Source: CAZFER01 sp964517495 (lineage in GTDB: Bacteria > Hinthialibacterota > Hinthialibacteria > Hinthialibacterales > Hinthialibacteraceae). Taken from it: a DNA stretch of 47,453 nucleotides. Location: the NCBI GenBank assembly GCA_964517495.1, contig CAZFER010000051.1, positions 1 to 47,453 on the forward strand. Reading direction: 5' to 3'. The translations under genes were made by a program, and so were the position numbers. Below, one piece after another: positions 7,624-15,616 of the stretch (positions are counted from its first letter, which is position 1; each line of letters opens with the position of its first letter). The notes beneath the pieces were generated by a model. That model was not told the DNA's origin, searched no databases, and was given only the letters and a program-made list of their open reading frames with translations.

Positions 7624-8670
7624 ATGGATAGAAGATATTTTATAAAGAGCATGATGGGAATAGCCTCATTTGGTGTTGCTCACACCAAATGGTGTAATGC
7701 TGCCCCAAACAATAAGAATATGCCATCTATAATGACCGTTTCAGGAGAAATCGCTCCGGCTGAACTCGGTATTACCCTGACCCATGAACATGTTTTGGTG
7801 GATTTTATTGGAGCGGATAAAATTACGCGTGATCGATATGATCAGGATGAAGCATATAAAATTATCCTGCCTTATTTGGAAAAGCTGAGACCCTTAGACA
7901 TTCAAGGTTTTGTTGAATGTACTCCCGCTTATATAGGAAGGGATCCAGTTTTATTAAAACGTTTGGCTGACCAAACAGGATTGCATCTCCTCACCAACAC
8001 CGGTTATTACGGTGCGGCCAATGATAAGTTCATTCCCGCTCATGCTTATCAAGAATCATCCGACGAATTAGCAGCCCGGTGGATTAATGAATGGGAGAAT
8101 GGCATTGAAAATACCGATATACGCCCTGGATTCATAAAAATTGGCGTTGATTCCGGTTCCCTTTCCGATATTGATGCCAAGCTGGTCAGAGCCGCGGCCA
8201 AAACTCATCTGGCCACCGGACTGACAATTGCTTCCCACACCGGTCCAGCGATTCCCGCCTTTCAAGAGATAGAGATACTGGAAAAAATGGGGGTGGATGC
8301 AAGTGCCTTCATTTGGGTTCATGCACAAAATGAATCAAATCACGACAAGCACATTGAAGCAGCCCAAAAAGGAGTTTGGATATCCTTTGATGGCATTGGC
8401 CCCAATTCAATCAAAGCGTATGTGAAGCGATTGAAAGATTTGAAATCAAAGAACTTACTGGATCGGGTTTTAATATCACATGACGCTGGATGGTATAGCC
8501 CTGGAGAACCTGGAGGTGGAAATTATCGTGGATACGAAACTATATCCACCACGTTTATTCCCGCTTTGAGGAGCAATGGGTTTTCTCAGGAAGAAATTGA
8601 CACCGTTATGGTTAAGAATCCACAAAATGCATTTTCAATCCAGATTCGAAAACGAACCACAGGGATTTAA
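7624..8670 (+). CDS. Phosphotriesterase-family amidohydrolase with Tat signal
   Basis: This protein of about 348 residues is a binuclear-metal TIM-barrel hydrolase of the phosphotriesterase (PTE/PHP) family. Visible ligands are THEH in the first strand (near residue 46), FIKIG with the Lys that is carbamylated (near 176), IASHTG (near 204), WVHAQNE (near 236) and LISHDAGW (near 284). The natural substrate cannot be told; most family members are lactonases or uncharacterised. The N-terminus MDRRYFIKS plus a hydrophobic stretch ending CNAAP is a twin-arginine signal, so it is probably exported folded. ATG at 7624 has GGGAGA upstream; the in-frame ATG at 7570 lies inside a TATAAT box and is unlikely. 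Confidence 0.9.
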   Translation: MDRRYFIKSMMGIASFGVAHTKWCNAAPNNKNMPSIMTVSGEIAPAELGITLTHEHVLVDFIGADKITRDRYDQDEAYKIILPYLEKLRPLDIQGFVECTPAYIGRDPVLLKRLADQTGLHLLTNTGYYGAANDKFIPAHAYQESSDELAARWINEWENGIENTDIRPGFIKIGVDSGSLSDIDAKLVRAAAKTHLATGLTIASHTGPAIPAFQEIEILEKMGVDASAFIWVHAQNESNHDKHIEAAQKGVWISFDGIGPNSIKAYVKRLKDLKSKNLLDRVLISHDAGWYSPGEPGGGNYRGYETISTTFIPALRSNGFSQEEIDTVMVKNPQNAFSIQIRKRTTGI

Positions 8671-8707
8671 ATCCCGGAAAAAACTTTATCATTTTGAGAA
8701 TTCAAAC

Positions 8708-9649
8708 TTATTCCGTTAATCGCTCACGATAAAAACGCGATGCGGCTTCAGCTATGCCTTCGGCATCGATGTGATATTCCTTATAAAGGTCTTTGGGAGA
8801 ACCAGACTGGCCAAACACGTCCAATATTCCCCATCGCTTAAGGGGGGTAGGATGAGATTCGCTAAGGACTTCCGCAACAGCAGAACCAAGTCCACCAATT
8901 ATACTGTGGTCTTCAACAGTGAACATACAACCTGTCTCTTTTGCACATTTTATAATCAACTGCTCATCAATCGGCTTTATTGTATGAATATTAACAATTC
9001 GAGCATCGATTTTTTCCGTTGAAAGCAATCCTTTGGCTTTTAACGCATGTTCAACAGTCCCACCGGTGGCTAAAATGGTCATATCCTTGCCAGGGGCAAT
9101 TACCGTTCCCTCACCAGCACGGAATTCAAAATCACTGGAATTGATATCAGACAGTTTTTGGCGGGTTAAACGCATATAAACTGGCCCAGGATGCTGGGAC
9201 GCAAATTCAACAGCTTTCTTCGTCTCAATTTCATCACACGGTTGAATCACTGCCATCCCTGGAACACTTCGCATAAGGCCAAGGTCTTCAAGCCCCATTT
9301 GGCTATGGCCATCCTCGCCGATGCCAACCCCGGCATGAGTGCCAATAATTTTCACGTTGGCCCGGGAATAGCCAACCGACATTCGAATGGTGTCAAACCG
9401 GCCGGATACAAAACACGCAAAGCTGCAGACAAACGGGATTTTACCGGAAAGAGCCATCCCTGCACCGGCTCCAATCATATTGGCTTCCGCTATACCAAAT
9501 TCAAAAAAACGCTCAGGATATTTATCCGCAAAGTGACACGTCATGGTTGATTTGCTTAAATCTGCATCGAGTACCACGATATCAGGATTGGTTTCACCAA
9601 GTTCAACTAATGCTTCACCAAAGGCTTGTCGAGATGCTTTTTCTGCCAT
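8708..9649 (-). CDS. Transketolase C-terminal subunit
   Basis: This 313-residue protein is the second half of a split transketolase: a pyrimidine-binding domain followed by the C-terminal domain. It has FEFGIAEANMIGAGAGMALSGK near residues 50-70 with the Glu that activates thiamine diphosphate, THAGVGIGEDGHSQMGLEDL near 105, and FTVEDHSIIGGLGSAV near 240. Together with the next gene it would move two-carbon units between sugar phosphates (pentose phosphate pathway). ATG at 9649 follows GGAAGGAC; an ATG at 9664 lies ahead of that ribosome site. It lies 38 bp after the N-subunit gene. Confidence 0.95.
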   Translation of the reverse strand: MAEKASRQAFGEALVELGETNPDIVVLDADLSKSTMTCHFADKYPERFFEFGIAEANMIGAGAGMALSGKIPFVCSFACFVSGRFDTIRMSVGYSRANVKIIGTHAGVGIGEDGHSQMGLEDLGLMRSVPGMAVIQPCDEIETKKAVEFASQHPGPVYMRLTRQKLSDINSSDFEFRAGEGTVIAPGKDMTILATGGTVEHALKAKGLLSTEKIDARIVNIHTIKPIDEQLIIKCAKETGCMFTVEDHSIIGGLGSAVAEVLSESHPTPLKRWGILDVFGQSGSPKDLYKEYHIDAEGIAEAASRFYRERLTE

Positions 9650-9687
9650 AATGTCCTTCCACATGTAAGTTTAGGATTAAAAGACGT

Positions 9688-10521
9688 TCAAACGCTCATA
9701 AGTTCGTTCAAGGCTTGTTCGCGTTCATCTGGTGTAGGTGCTTTCCCATGCCATCCGATCTGATTTTCCATGAAGGAAACCCCTTTCCCTTTCACGGTTT
9801 TTGCCCAAATCAAAGTCGGTTTACCCTTCGTTTGAGCCGCTTCATCCAAGGCATGGAGAATTTGTTCTATGTCATGTCCATTAATGGCAATTACATGCCA
9901 ATTAAATGCACACCATTTGGCATCGATGGGAGTAAGTGACATAACATCTTCCACATATCCATCAATCTGGCCGTTGTTGTTATCTAAAATCGCTGTCAAG
10001 TTATCAACTTTAAATTTAGCCGCAGCCATGGCGGCTTCCCATACTTGTCCTTCCTGACATTCTCCATCGCCAAGAACACAATAAACCCGCCAATCGGCCT
10101 TATCCAATTTACCAGCCATCGCCATTCCCAACGCAATCGACAATCCCTGCCCCAATGAACCGGTAGAGGCTTCAATGGCATCCAACTTAACTCGGTCGGG
10201 ATGCCCTTGGAGCGGAGACCCAAGTTTTCGAAGCGTCATCAAATCCTCTTCCTTTAAATATCCCGCCAGAGCAAGGGCGGAATACCATGCTGGAATACAA
10301 TGCCCTTTGGACATGATAAAACGATCCCGCTCCTCCCATTTGGGATTGGCCGGATCGTGATTCATAACACCAAATAACAACGTTGAAACGATATCCGAAA
10401 CCGATAACGATCCGCCTGGATGGCCAGATCCTGCTTCGGTCAACATCTTTATGACATTGACACGTATGGACCTTGCTGATTCCTTAAGTTTTTCGATATC
10501 TCGGGTTAGTTGATAAGCCAT
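9688..10521 (-). CDS. Transketolase N-terminal subunit
   Basis: This 277-residue protein is the thiamine-diphosphate-binding half of transketolase. The family motifs are GSGHPGGSLSVSDIVS (near 32), HCIPAWYSALALAG (near 73), and the cofactor motif GDGECQEGQVWEA (near 148) followed by DNNNGQIDG. The Mg/thiamine motif GDG-X~26-NN is intact. It is the first gene of a two-gene unit with the C-subunit; AAAGGATG lies just upstream of the ATG. Split transketolases are common in archaea and many uncultured bacteria, and similar pairs act on sugars other than pentoses, so the substrate is less sure than the fold. Confidence 0.95.
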   Translation of the reverse strand: MAYQLTRDIEKLKESARSIRVNVIKMLTEAGSGHPGGSLSVSDIVSTLLFGVMNHDPANPKWEERDRFIMSKGHCIPAWYSALALAGYLKEEDLMTLRKLGSPLQGHPDRVKLDAIEASTGSLGQGLSIALGMAMAGKLDKADWRVYCVLGDGECQEGQVWEAAMAAAKFKVDNLTAILDNNNGQIDGYVEDVMSLTPIDAKWCAFNWHVIAINGHDIEQILHALDEAAQTKGKPTLIWAKTVKGKGVSFMENQIGWHGKAPTPDEREQALNELMSV

Positions 10522-10671
10522 AATTCATCCTTTATGAGAATCAAATAGTATAAATTTGTAAGTTTAAAGCATATAACACTATTAGGTTGATCAGGTGGAT
10601 ATTACATCAGGACTTAATATCATAAAGGATGATAAGTGCAGAATGGTTTAGCGGCAAGAGTAACAACACAG

Positions 10672-11280
10672 CTAGAGGGCATTGTTGATTTCACCTGCAC
10701 GATTATCGCGCGTTTCACCACCGGCAATGCCAATATCGCCCCAACTGACTAAACCATTGGAAGGATGATAAATCATACCTTGATCCCCACGTCCAACGGC
10801 ATACCATTCCAAAGCGGATTGGGCATGATCGGGACCAAAACTATAAAGCAGATAGCCATTCATTTTCATGTTCGCAAGCCCCGCTCGCCCCGCCCATGTT
10901 CCATTGGGCATTTCCGGGAAATAATCAAAACTGAAATATTTATAACTTTTCTGTAAAGCAAACGAACTCCCGCCCCGGTCAAATTTATCCGCCCCACCAA
11001 AGATATCTTCCATGTCTATGGAATTAATATAGGGAATAGGTGTAGTAAGTTCTTTTAAATCACGGGTTAAATCAGGACCAGTGGCACCTAATGGATATTT
11101 TCCATTATCAAGCCGATAGGTTTCCAATGCCATACCGATAGCCTTTAAATCACCTTTCGTTCGTGCCACTTTGGCTCTAATTTGAGCATTTAGAAAGTTT
11201 GGAACTGCAATGGCAGCCAAAATCCCTATGATAGCAACCACGATCAACAGTTCGATTAAAGTAAAGCCTTCTTTTTTCAT
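10672..11280 (-). CDS. Type II secretion/type IV pilin-like pseudopilin
   Basis: This 202-residue protein has a class III signal: MKKEG, then FTLIELLIVVAIIGILAAIA, with the Gly-Phe cleavage site and Glu at +5 that the prepilin peptidase and assembly need. NFLNAQIRAKVARTKGDLK and TYRLDNGKYP follow, as in GspG-like pseudopilins of Planctomycetota-type and Sumerlaeota-type bacteria. The C-terminal half, YLLYSFGPDH and later HPSNGLVSWGDI, is the usual family ending. It stands alone, with no secretion genes beside it, as is common for the many stray pseudopilins in such genomes. Its promoter lies in the divergent gap to the RfaE2-like gene. Confidence 0.9.
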   Translation of the reverse strand: MKKEGFTLIELLIVVAIIGILAAIAVPNFLNAQIRAKVARTKGDLKAIGMALETYRLDNGKYPLGATGPDLTRDLKELTTPIPYINSIDMEDIFGGADKFDRGGSSFALQKSYKYFSFDYFPEMPNGTWAGRAGLANMKMNGYLLYSFGPDHAQSALEWYAVGRGDQGMIYHPSNGLVSWGDIGIAGGETRDNRAGEINNAL

Positions 11281-11442
11281 AATCCCCGTTCTTTCCCTTA
11301 ATATTTAACGGATGTATTTTACCATAAAATAATATTTTTGAAGGGAAAAATATTCAAAGAATAGGTCTCGTCAGATTCATGGAACCTGAATATTATCAAA
11401 ATTGGATTAATATGATCAAAAAAAGCAGGAGTTGCATGGAAT

Positions 11443-11931
11443 ATGATCTTTCATATCAATGATAAAGTAAAATGGGAAGCAATCATCAATCAGTGGCGCA
11501 GTGATGACCAAAAAATCGTTACCACCAATGGTACTTTCGATATCATCCATGTCGGCCATGTTCGTTTGCTTCGCGAGGCAAAAGAACAAGGTGACAAACT
11601 GGTGATTGGCTTGAACAGTGATGCATCGGTTAAACAATATAAAAGCGAGAAACGCCCCCTCGTGCCCCAAGCGGAACGGGCAGCTTTAATTGAAGCGATT
11701 CGATATGTTGATCTTATATTAATTTTTGATGAGCCTGAATCACTACGATTCGTTCGTGAAGTAAAACCGGATGTCCACGTCAAAGATTCAACCTATGGTT
11801 ATGATTTGATCGAAGCCCCCATTGTTCAAGGTTATGGTGGGCGTATCCATTTAGTCGAGAAAGATGATCATTCCACCACGAACATTATTCAAAAAGTCAT
11901 CGAGGTTTATAAGGATGAATTGGGAAATTGA
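11443..11931 (+). CDS. RfaE2-like sugar-phosphate adenylyltransferase
   Basis: This 162-residue protein is a nucleotidyltransferase of the cytidylyltransferase fold. TNGTFDIIHVGHVRLL near residue 29 holds the HxGH motif, and STTNIIQKV near 145 matches the end of the RfaE2/HldE C-terminal domain. The known reaction is ADP-activation of D-glycero-beta-D-manno-heptose 1-phosphate for lipopolysaccharide core. The usual TNGCFD reads TNGTFD and the usual VKGGDY reads VKDSTYG, so a different sugar phosphate or alditol phosphate is possible. No HldE kinase domain, GmhA or GmhB is nearby. SD AGGAG lies 11 bases upstream. It starts a plus-strand run. Confidence 0.85.
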   Translation: MIFHINDKVKWEAIINQWRSDDQKIVTTNGTFDIIHVGHVRLLREAKEQGDKLVIGLNSDASVKQYKSEKRPLVPQAERAALIEAIRYVDLILIFDEPESLRFVREVKPDVHVKDSTYGYDLIEAPIVQGYGGRIHLVEKDDHSTTNIIQKVIEVYKDELGN

Positions 11932-12878
11932 AGACCAGTAATCCAAAAATCAGCATCATCATTCCAACCTTAAATGCCGGGTATGAATTTGAACTTGTCC
12001 TCGAGCGATTGACTTTGCAAACTCAATACAAGCAGTCGGAATTAATCATCATCGATTCAGGTTCAACCGATCATACCATTCAACTAGCTCAAAAAGCAAA
12101 TGCACGTTTATTCCAGATAGAGCCGTCCTCATTCAATCATGGTTTGACACGCAACTTCGGCATTGAACACGCTCGGGGAGAATTCGCCTGCCTGATGACC
12201 CAGGACGCCATCCCGGTGAATAAATATTTTCTTGAACATTTAGTGCATGCGATGGAACAAGAAAATGCAGCGGGAGCATTCGCACGACAGATCCCCAGAA
12301 AAGATGCCTCTCCTTTGGCACGCCGGGATGTGGAACAATGGATTGGAGGCTCAGCTCAAAAACGTGTCGTTCGCAAAAAAGATATCCCCGATATCTTTGC
12401 CCTGTCACCTCTTGAACGATTTTACCTTTGTGCCTTTGACAACGTAGCAAGTATGGTTCGCAAATCAGTCTGGCAAATAATCCCCTTTTATGAAGCCGCC
12501 TTTGCTGAAGATTTGGAATGGGCCATGCGCACCATTTACAATGATCACACTATTGTGTATGAACCTTCCGCGATGGTTGAACACTCACACGAACGCTCTG
12601 TGGATTACTTATACAAACGAACCTTTCAAGACCATTATCGTCTTTATGAATTGTTTGGAGTACGAACCATCCCCTCATGGCTTAAAATCATGCGTTCCAT
12701 TTTGCTAACCGTTTCACGTGATTGGGCTTACCTGTTCAAACACATCCAGTTCCATCCACGTTGGTTATATTGGATGCTTAATACCCCCCGCTTTGCACTG
12801 GCCTCCGCTTTAGGCCAATATCACGGCGCCAAAGCAGCAGCCCGAGGGATTCCCACCCACCAGCGTCGTGATGTATGA
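11928..12878 (+). CDS. GT2-family glycosyltransferase (TTG start)
   Basis: This 316-residue protein is an inverting GT-A glycosyltransferase. It has KISIIIPTLNAG at residue 7, ELIIIDSGSTDHT near 45, and TQDAIPVNKYFLEHL near 90 (the usual DxD is replaced by QDA). The region FAEDLEWAMR near 187 is the typical E-D-W acceptor/catalytic base motif. There is no ATG at a suitable place; a TTG at 11928 overlaps the stop of the RfaE2-like gene as TTGA, so it is translationally coupled. The pairing suggests it transfers the sugar activated by that enzyme, or that both act in the same envelope polysaccharide. Acceptor unknown. Confidence 0.9.
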   Translation: MKTSNPKISIIIPTLNAGYEFELVLERLTLQTQYKQSELIIIDSGSTDHTIQLAQKANARLFQIEPSSFNHGLTRNFGIEHARGEFACLMTQDAIPVNKYFLEHLVHAMEQENAAGAFARQIPRKDASPLARRDVEQWIGGSAQKRVVRKKDIPDIFALSPLERFYLCAFDNVASMVRKSVWQIIPFYEAAFAEDLEWAMRTIYNDHTIVYEPSAMVEHSHERSVDYLYKRTFQDHYRLYELFGVRTIPSWLKIMRSILLTVSRDWAYLFKHIQFHPRWLYWMLNTPRFALASALGQYHGAKAAARGIPTHQRRDV

Positions 12879-12920
12879 TCTTATAATACTAACCGATAAA
12901 ATGTTATATCTTGAGGAAAA

Positions 12921-13718
12921 ATGGCAAAACAACGGTTAGACTGCCTTTTAGTGGAACGTGAACTCGTATTAAACCGCGAGCATGCCCAACGTTTGATTCG
13001 AGCGGGAAAAGTCCTGGTCAATGAAACCGTCGCCGATAAACCAGGACATAAATTCGAGTGGGATGTCAAACTGCGAATTAATGCCAAAGAGAGCCCTTTC
13101 GTTGGTCGAGGTGGACTTAAACTCGAAAGCGCATTAAGCCAATTCAATCTTGATGTATCAGGATTCATTGTGGCCGATTTGGGCGCTTCGACTGGTGGAT
13201 TTACAGATTGTCTACTTAAACATGGTGCGGCAAAAGTATATGCTATCGACGTTGGGTATGGACAATTGGCAATGCCCTTGCAAAATGATTCCCGCGTCAT
13301 TGTGATGGACCGAACCAACTGCCGTTTTCTGACAGATGATGATTTAGGGGAAAAAGTCGATTTGGTTGTCGCGGATTTATCCTTCATTAGCCTGCGCACG
13401 GTTTTCCCTGCCATGCAGCGTATTTTAAAAGAAGAGGGTGAAACCATTGTCCTCATTAAACCACAATTCGAAATTGGAAAAGGGCGTGTTGGTAAAAAGG
13501 GAATTGTTCGCAAAATTGAAGATCATATGGAAGTCATCAATGAATGCCGGATGTTCTACATTCACAATGGCTGGAGAATGAAAGGATTGATCGCATCCCC
13601 TATCCAAGGTAAAGAAGGAAATAGTGAGTTTTTGGCCTATTTATCGACAAAAACTGACGCCGAAAACATCACACTCGAGATGGTTGAATCAATCATCCGG
13701 AAAGCGCATGATATATAA
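12921..13718 (+). CDS. tlyA: TlyA-family rRNA 2'-O-methyltransferase (S4 + FtsJ domains)
   Basis: This 265-residue protein has an N-terminal S4 RNA-binding domain (QRLDCLLVERELVLNRE, QRLIRAGKVLVN, residues 4-40). An FtsJ-like methyltransferase domain follows, with VADLGASTGGFTDCLL near 88, YAIDVGYGQLA near 110, and VDLVVADLSFISL near 150. KPQFEIGKGRVGKKGIV is the well-kept family stretch. TlyA methylates cytidine 2'-hydroxyls in 16S and 23S rRNA in mycobacteria; some family members are annotated as hemolysins. TTGAGGAA precedes the ATG. It lies 42 bp after the GT2 gene and 41 bp before NAD kinase, an association seen in many bacteria. Confidence 0.95.
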   Translation: MAKQRLDCLLVERELVLNREHAQRLIRAGKVLVNETVADKPGHKFEWDVKLRINAKESPFVGRGGLKLESALSQFNLDVSGFIVADLGASTGGFTDCLLKHGAAKVYAIDVGYGQLAMPLQNDSRVIVMDRTNCRFLTDDDLGEKVDLVVADLSFISLRTVFPAMQRILKEEGETIVLIKPQFEIGKGRVGKKGIVRKIEDHMEVINECRMFYIHNGWRMKGLIASPIQGKEGNSEFLAYLSTKTDAENITLEMVESIIRKAHDI

Positions 13719-13759
13719 ACGATATATATCAAACAATAAAATCTAACTGGATAATCCTT

Positions 13760-14659
13760 ATGAATCATTCAAGCGCTGTCAATATCCAATCCATCTTAAT
13801 CCTTTATAACTCGCAGAAACCTCATGCCAATGAGGCATTGGAATTGGCGCAGAGTTATTTGCATGGACGTGGAATACATACAGAAGTCGCGGAGCACTTA
13901 TTACCAACCGCGAGTGGCAAAAGAGACGGAAAACACATTTCCACATTGGCTCTCCTCCATGACGCCATTTTAGTTTTAGGAGGAGATGGGACCATTTTAG
14001 GCATCGCCCGTGAAATTGCTTTATCCCCCCGTCCCTTATTAGGTATCAATTTGGGAGGTTTCGGCTTCTTGACCGCCTGTGGTTTTCAAAAAATGACCCA
14101 TGCCCTGAATATCTTAATTGAAGGCCGATACAAAATAGTGAAACGCCATTTTTTAGAAGCACGGATTGTCAGAGTGTCTTCGAATAACAGTGAGCAAGTC
14201 ATTTTTCAATCCAGGGCACTCAATGAAGCCTTGGTCACCTTATTAAGTCCTGGCCGTTTATTGGAATTGTGGGTTGGCGAACATGAAAAACATGCATTGG
14301 CATATCGCGCCGATGGGCTAATTGTCGCAACACCTACAGGTTCAACCGGCCACTCGCTTTCTGCAGGTGGGCCTATTCTTGAACCAAATCTAGCCGCATT
14401 GATCATCACCCCTGTCTCACCTCACTCCCTCTTTAACCGCCCCTTGGTTTTTGACGGTGAAAAAGAACTCGGCATCTGGTTTCGAAAGGGCACTGCCGAA
14501 ATCGGACTGATTTTAGACGGTCAAATCAGAACCTCATTACATTCAACCGACCGTGTGTTTATTCGGCGATCAAAAGAAACCCTTCCCATGATTATGCTGC
14601 CCGATTTGAGTTTTACTCAAATTTTGAGACACAAATTCAATCTGGGCGATCGTTCATAG
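13760..14659 (+). CDS. nadK: NAD kinase
   Basis: This 299-residue protein phosphorylates NAD to NADP using ATP or polyphosphate. The ATP/NAD-binding motif ILVLGGDGTILGIAR lies near residue 72, followed by GINLGGFGFLTA near 95. YRADGLIVATPTGSTGHSLSAGGPI near 183 is the second family motif, and ITPVSPHSLFNRPLV follows. All key family positions look intact and the length is normal. It ends the plus-strand run started by the RfaE2-like gene and converges on the Maf-like gene, overlapping its last six bases. Confidence 0.96.
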   Translation: MNHSSAVNIQSILILYNSQKPHANEALELAQSYLHGRGIHTEVAEHLLPTASGKRDGKHISTLALLHDAILVLGGDGTILGIAREIALSPRPLLGINLGGFGFLTACGFQKMTHALNILIEGRYKIVKRHFLEARIVRVSSNNSEQVIFQSRALNEALVTLLSPGRLLELWVGEHEKHALAYRADGLIVATPTGSTGHSLSAGGPILEPNLAALIITPVSPHSLFNRPLVFDGEKELGIWFRKGTAEIGLILDGQIRTSLHSTDRVFIRRSKETLPMIMLPDLSFTQILRHKFNLGDRS

Positions 14660-15616
14660 GCCAATATATCGTGAAGACAAAGGAAGCGATTCCCACACAT
14701 TGGAAGGAAAAAAAGAGCCCGGTTTTACACCACACCACACCAGTTGATCCGCATTGGTTCGTACAATCTGTTGCATAAGATAGGTCTGAGATAAAAACCT
14801 CCCGCTTGGAATGTTAACCAAATGAAATTGAGCTCCGGATTCGTCTTCACTCTGTAATTCCAATAGAAGTGCAGATTGTTTATCCTCCATTTCAGAAGGA
14901 ATAATAACAATCACATTTGGAGGATTATTGAGTGTATTATGCTTGCTTAAAAGCCAACTTTTCCATTGATGAGCAAATCGCTCGCGTTCATCCACCATGA
15001 ATTGATTTATCTTTTCAACAAGCGTCTGGCAGGGAGGCTGACAAGCCGTATCCGCGACCTGATACCCCCAAAAAAAGACGGTCTTTCGGGCTCCAAACCA
15101 GGATTCTTTTCTTATCCGTTCCTCTAGCGCCGGCATTAATTGGGGAGTGCAAATCAACTCACATCGAGAGGAGCGAAAAACATAACGAAGATCACTACAT
15201 GAACACGCCACTTTTACAAGTTCCGGTGATTCTTCCAATACAACCAACAGGGAGGGCAAGACTCCCACCGAGCCGCCTTCAACCTCAAACCCATACTCCA
15301 GCGTCTCCCAGGCTGCTTGCAACCGATATCCCAGCCCGATACCTAACAAAAAAATCAAATCAGCACCATGTTCAATAGCATGTCTAATCTCACGCCGAAA
15401 ATCAAATTTATCTTCCGCCACATTTTCATGTGTGGAAATATGATAAAAACCATTGTCATTAGCAATCCGAGCTGAAAAATAGCCATCAGAACGTGGCTTT
15501 ATCCTGACTCTTTCAGGCATAGATAAAATCTGCTCACTCAAATCAGGATAGTTAGCACTTAACACCTCAAGATTAGCTTGCAATAGCCCGGGATTGATTG
15601 GAGATTTCACATTCAT
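14654..15616 (-). CDS. Maf/DUF115-N-like protein, possibly in glycosylation
   Basis: This 320-residue protein is only weakly recognised. ADLIFLLGIGLGYRLQAAWE followed by LLVVLEESPELVKVAC resembles the N-terminal region of Maf-type flagellin glycosylation factors and DUF115/MptE-like proteins, where a GxGxG-like turn precedes a Glu/Asp-Pro-type strand. The larger DUF115 domain itself is not obvious, so it could be a shortened relative. The ATG at 15616 overlaps the stop of the CgeB-like gene as ATGA, which points to coupled translation and a shared task, likely glycan transfer to a protein or surface structure. An in-frame start at 15697 would overlap that gene much more and is unlikely. Confidence 0.6.
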   Translation of the reverse strand: MNVKSPINPGLLQANLEVLSANYPDLSEQILSMPERVRIKPRSDGYFSARIANDNGFYHISTHENVAEDKFDFRREIRHAIEHGADLIFLLGIGLGYRLQAAWETLEYGFEVEGGSVGVLPSLLVVLEESPELVKVACSCSDLRYVFRSSRCELICTPQLMPALEERIRKESWFGARKTVFFWGYQVADTACQPPCQTLVEKINQFMVDERERFAHQWKSWLLSKHNTLNNPPNVIVIIPSEMEDKQSALLLELQSEDESGAQFHLVNIPSGRFLSQTYLMQQIVRTNADQLVWCGVKPGSFFPSNVWESLPLSSRYIGL

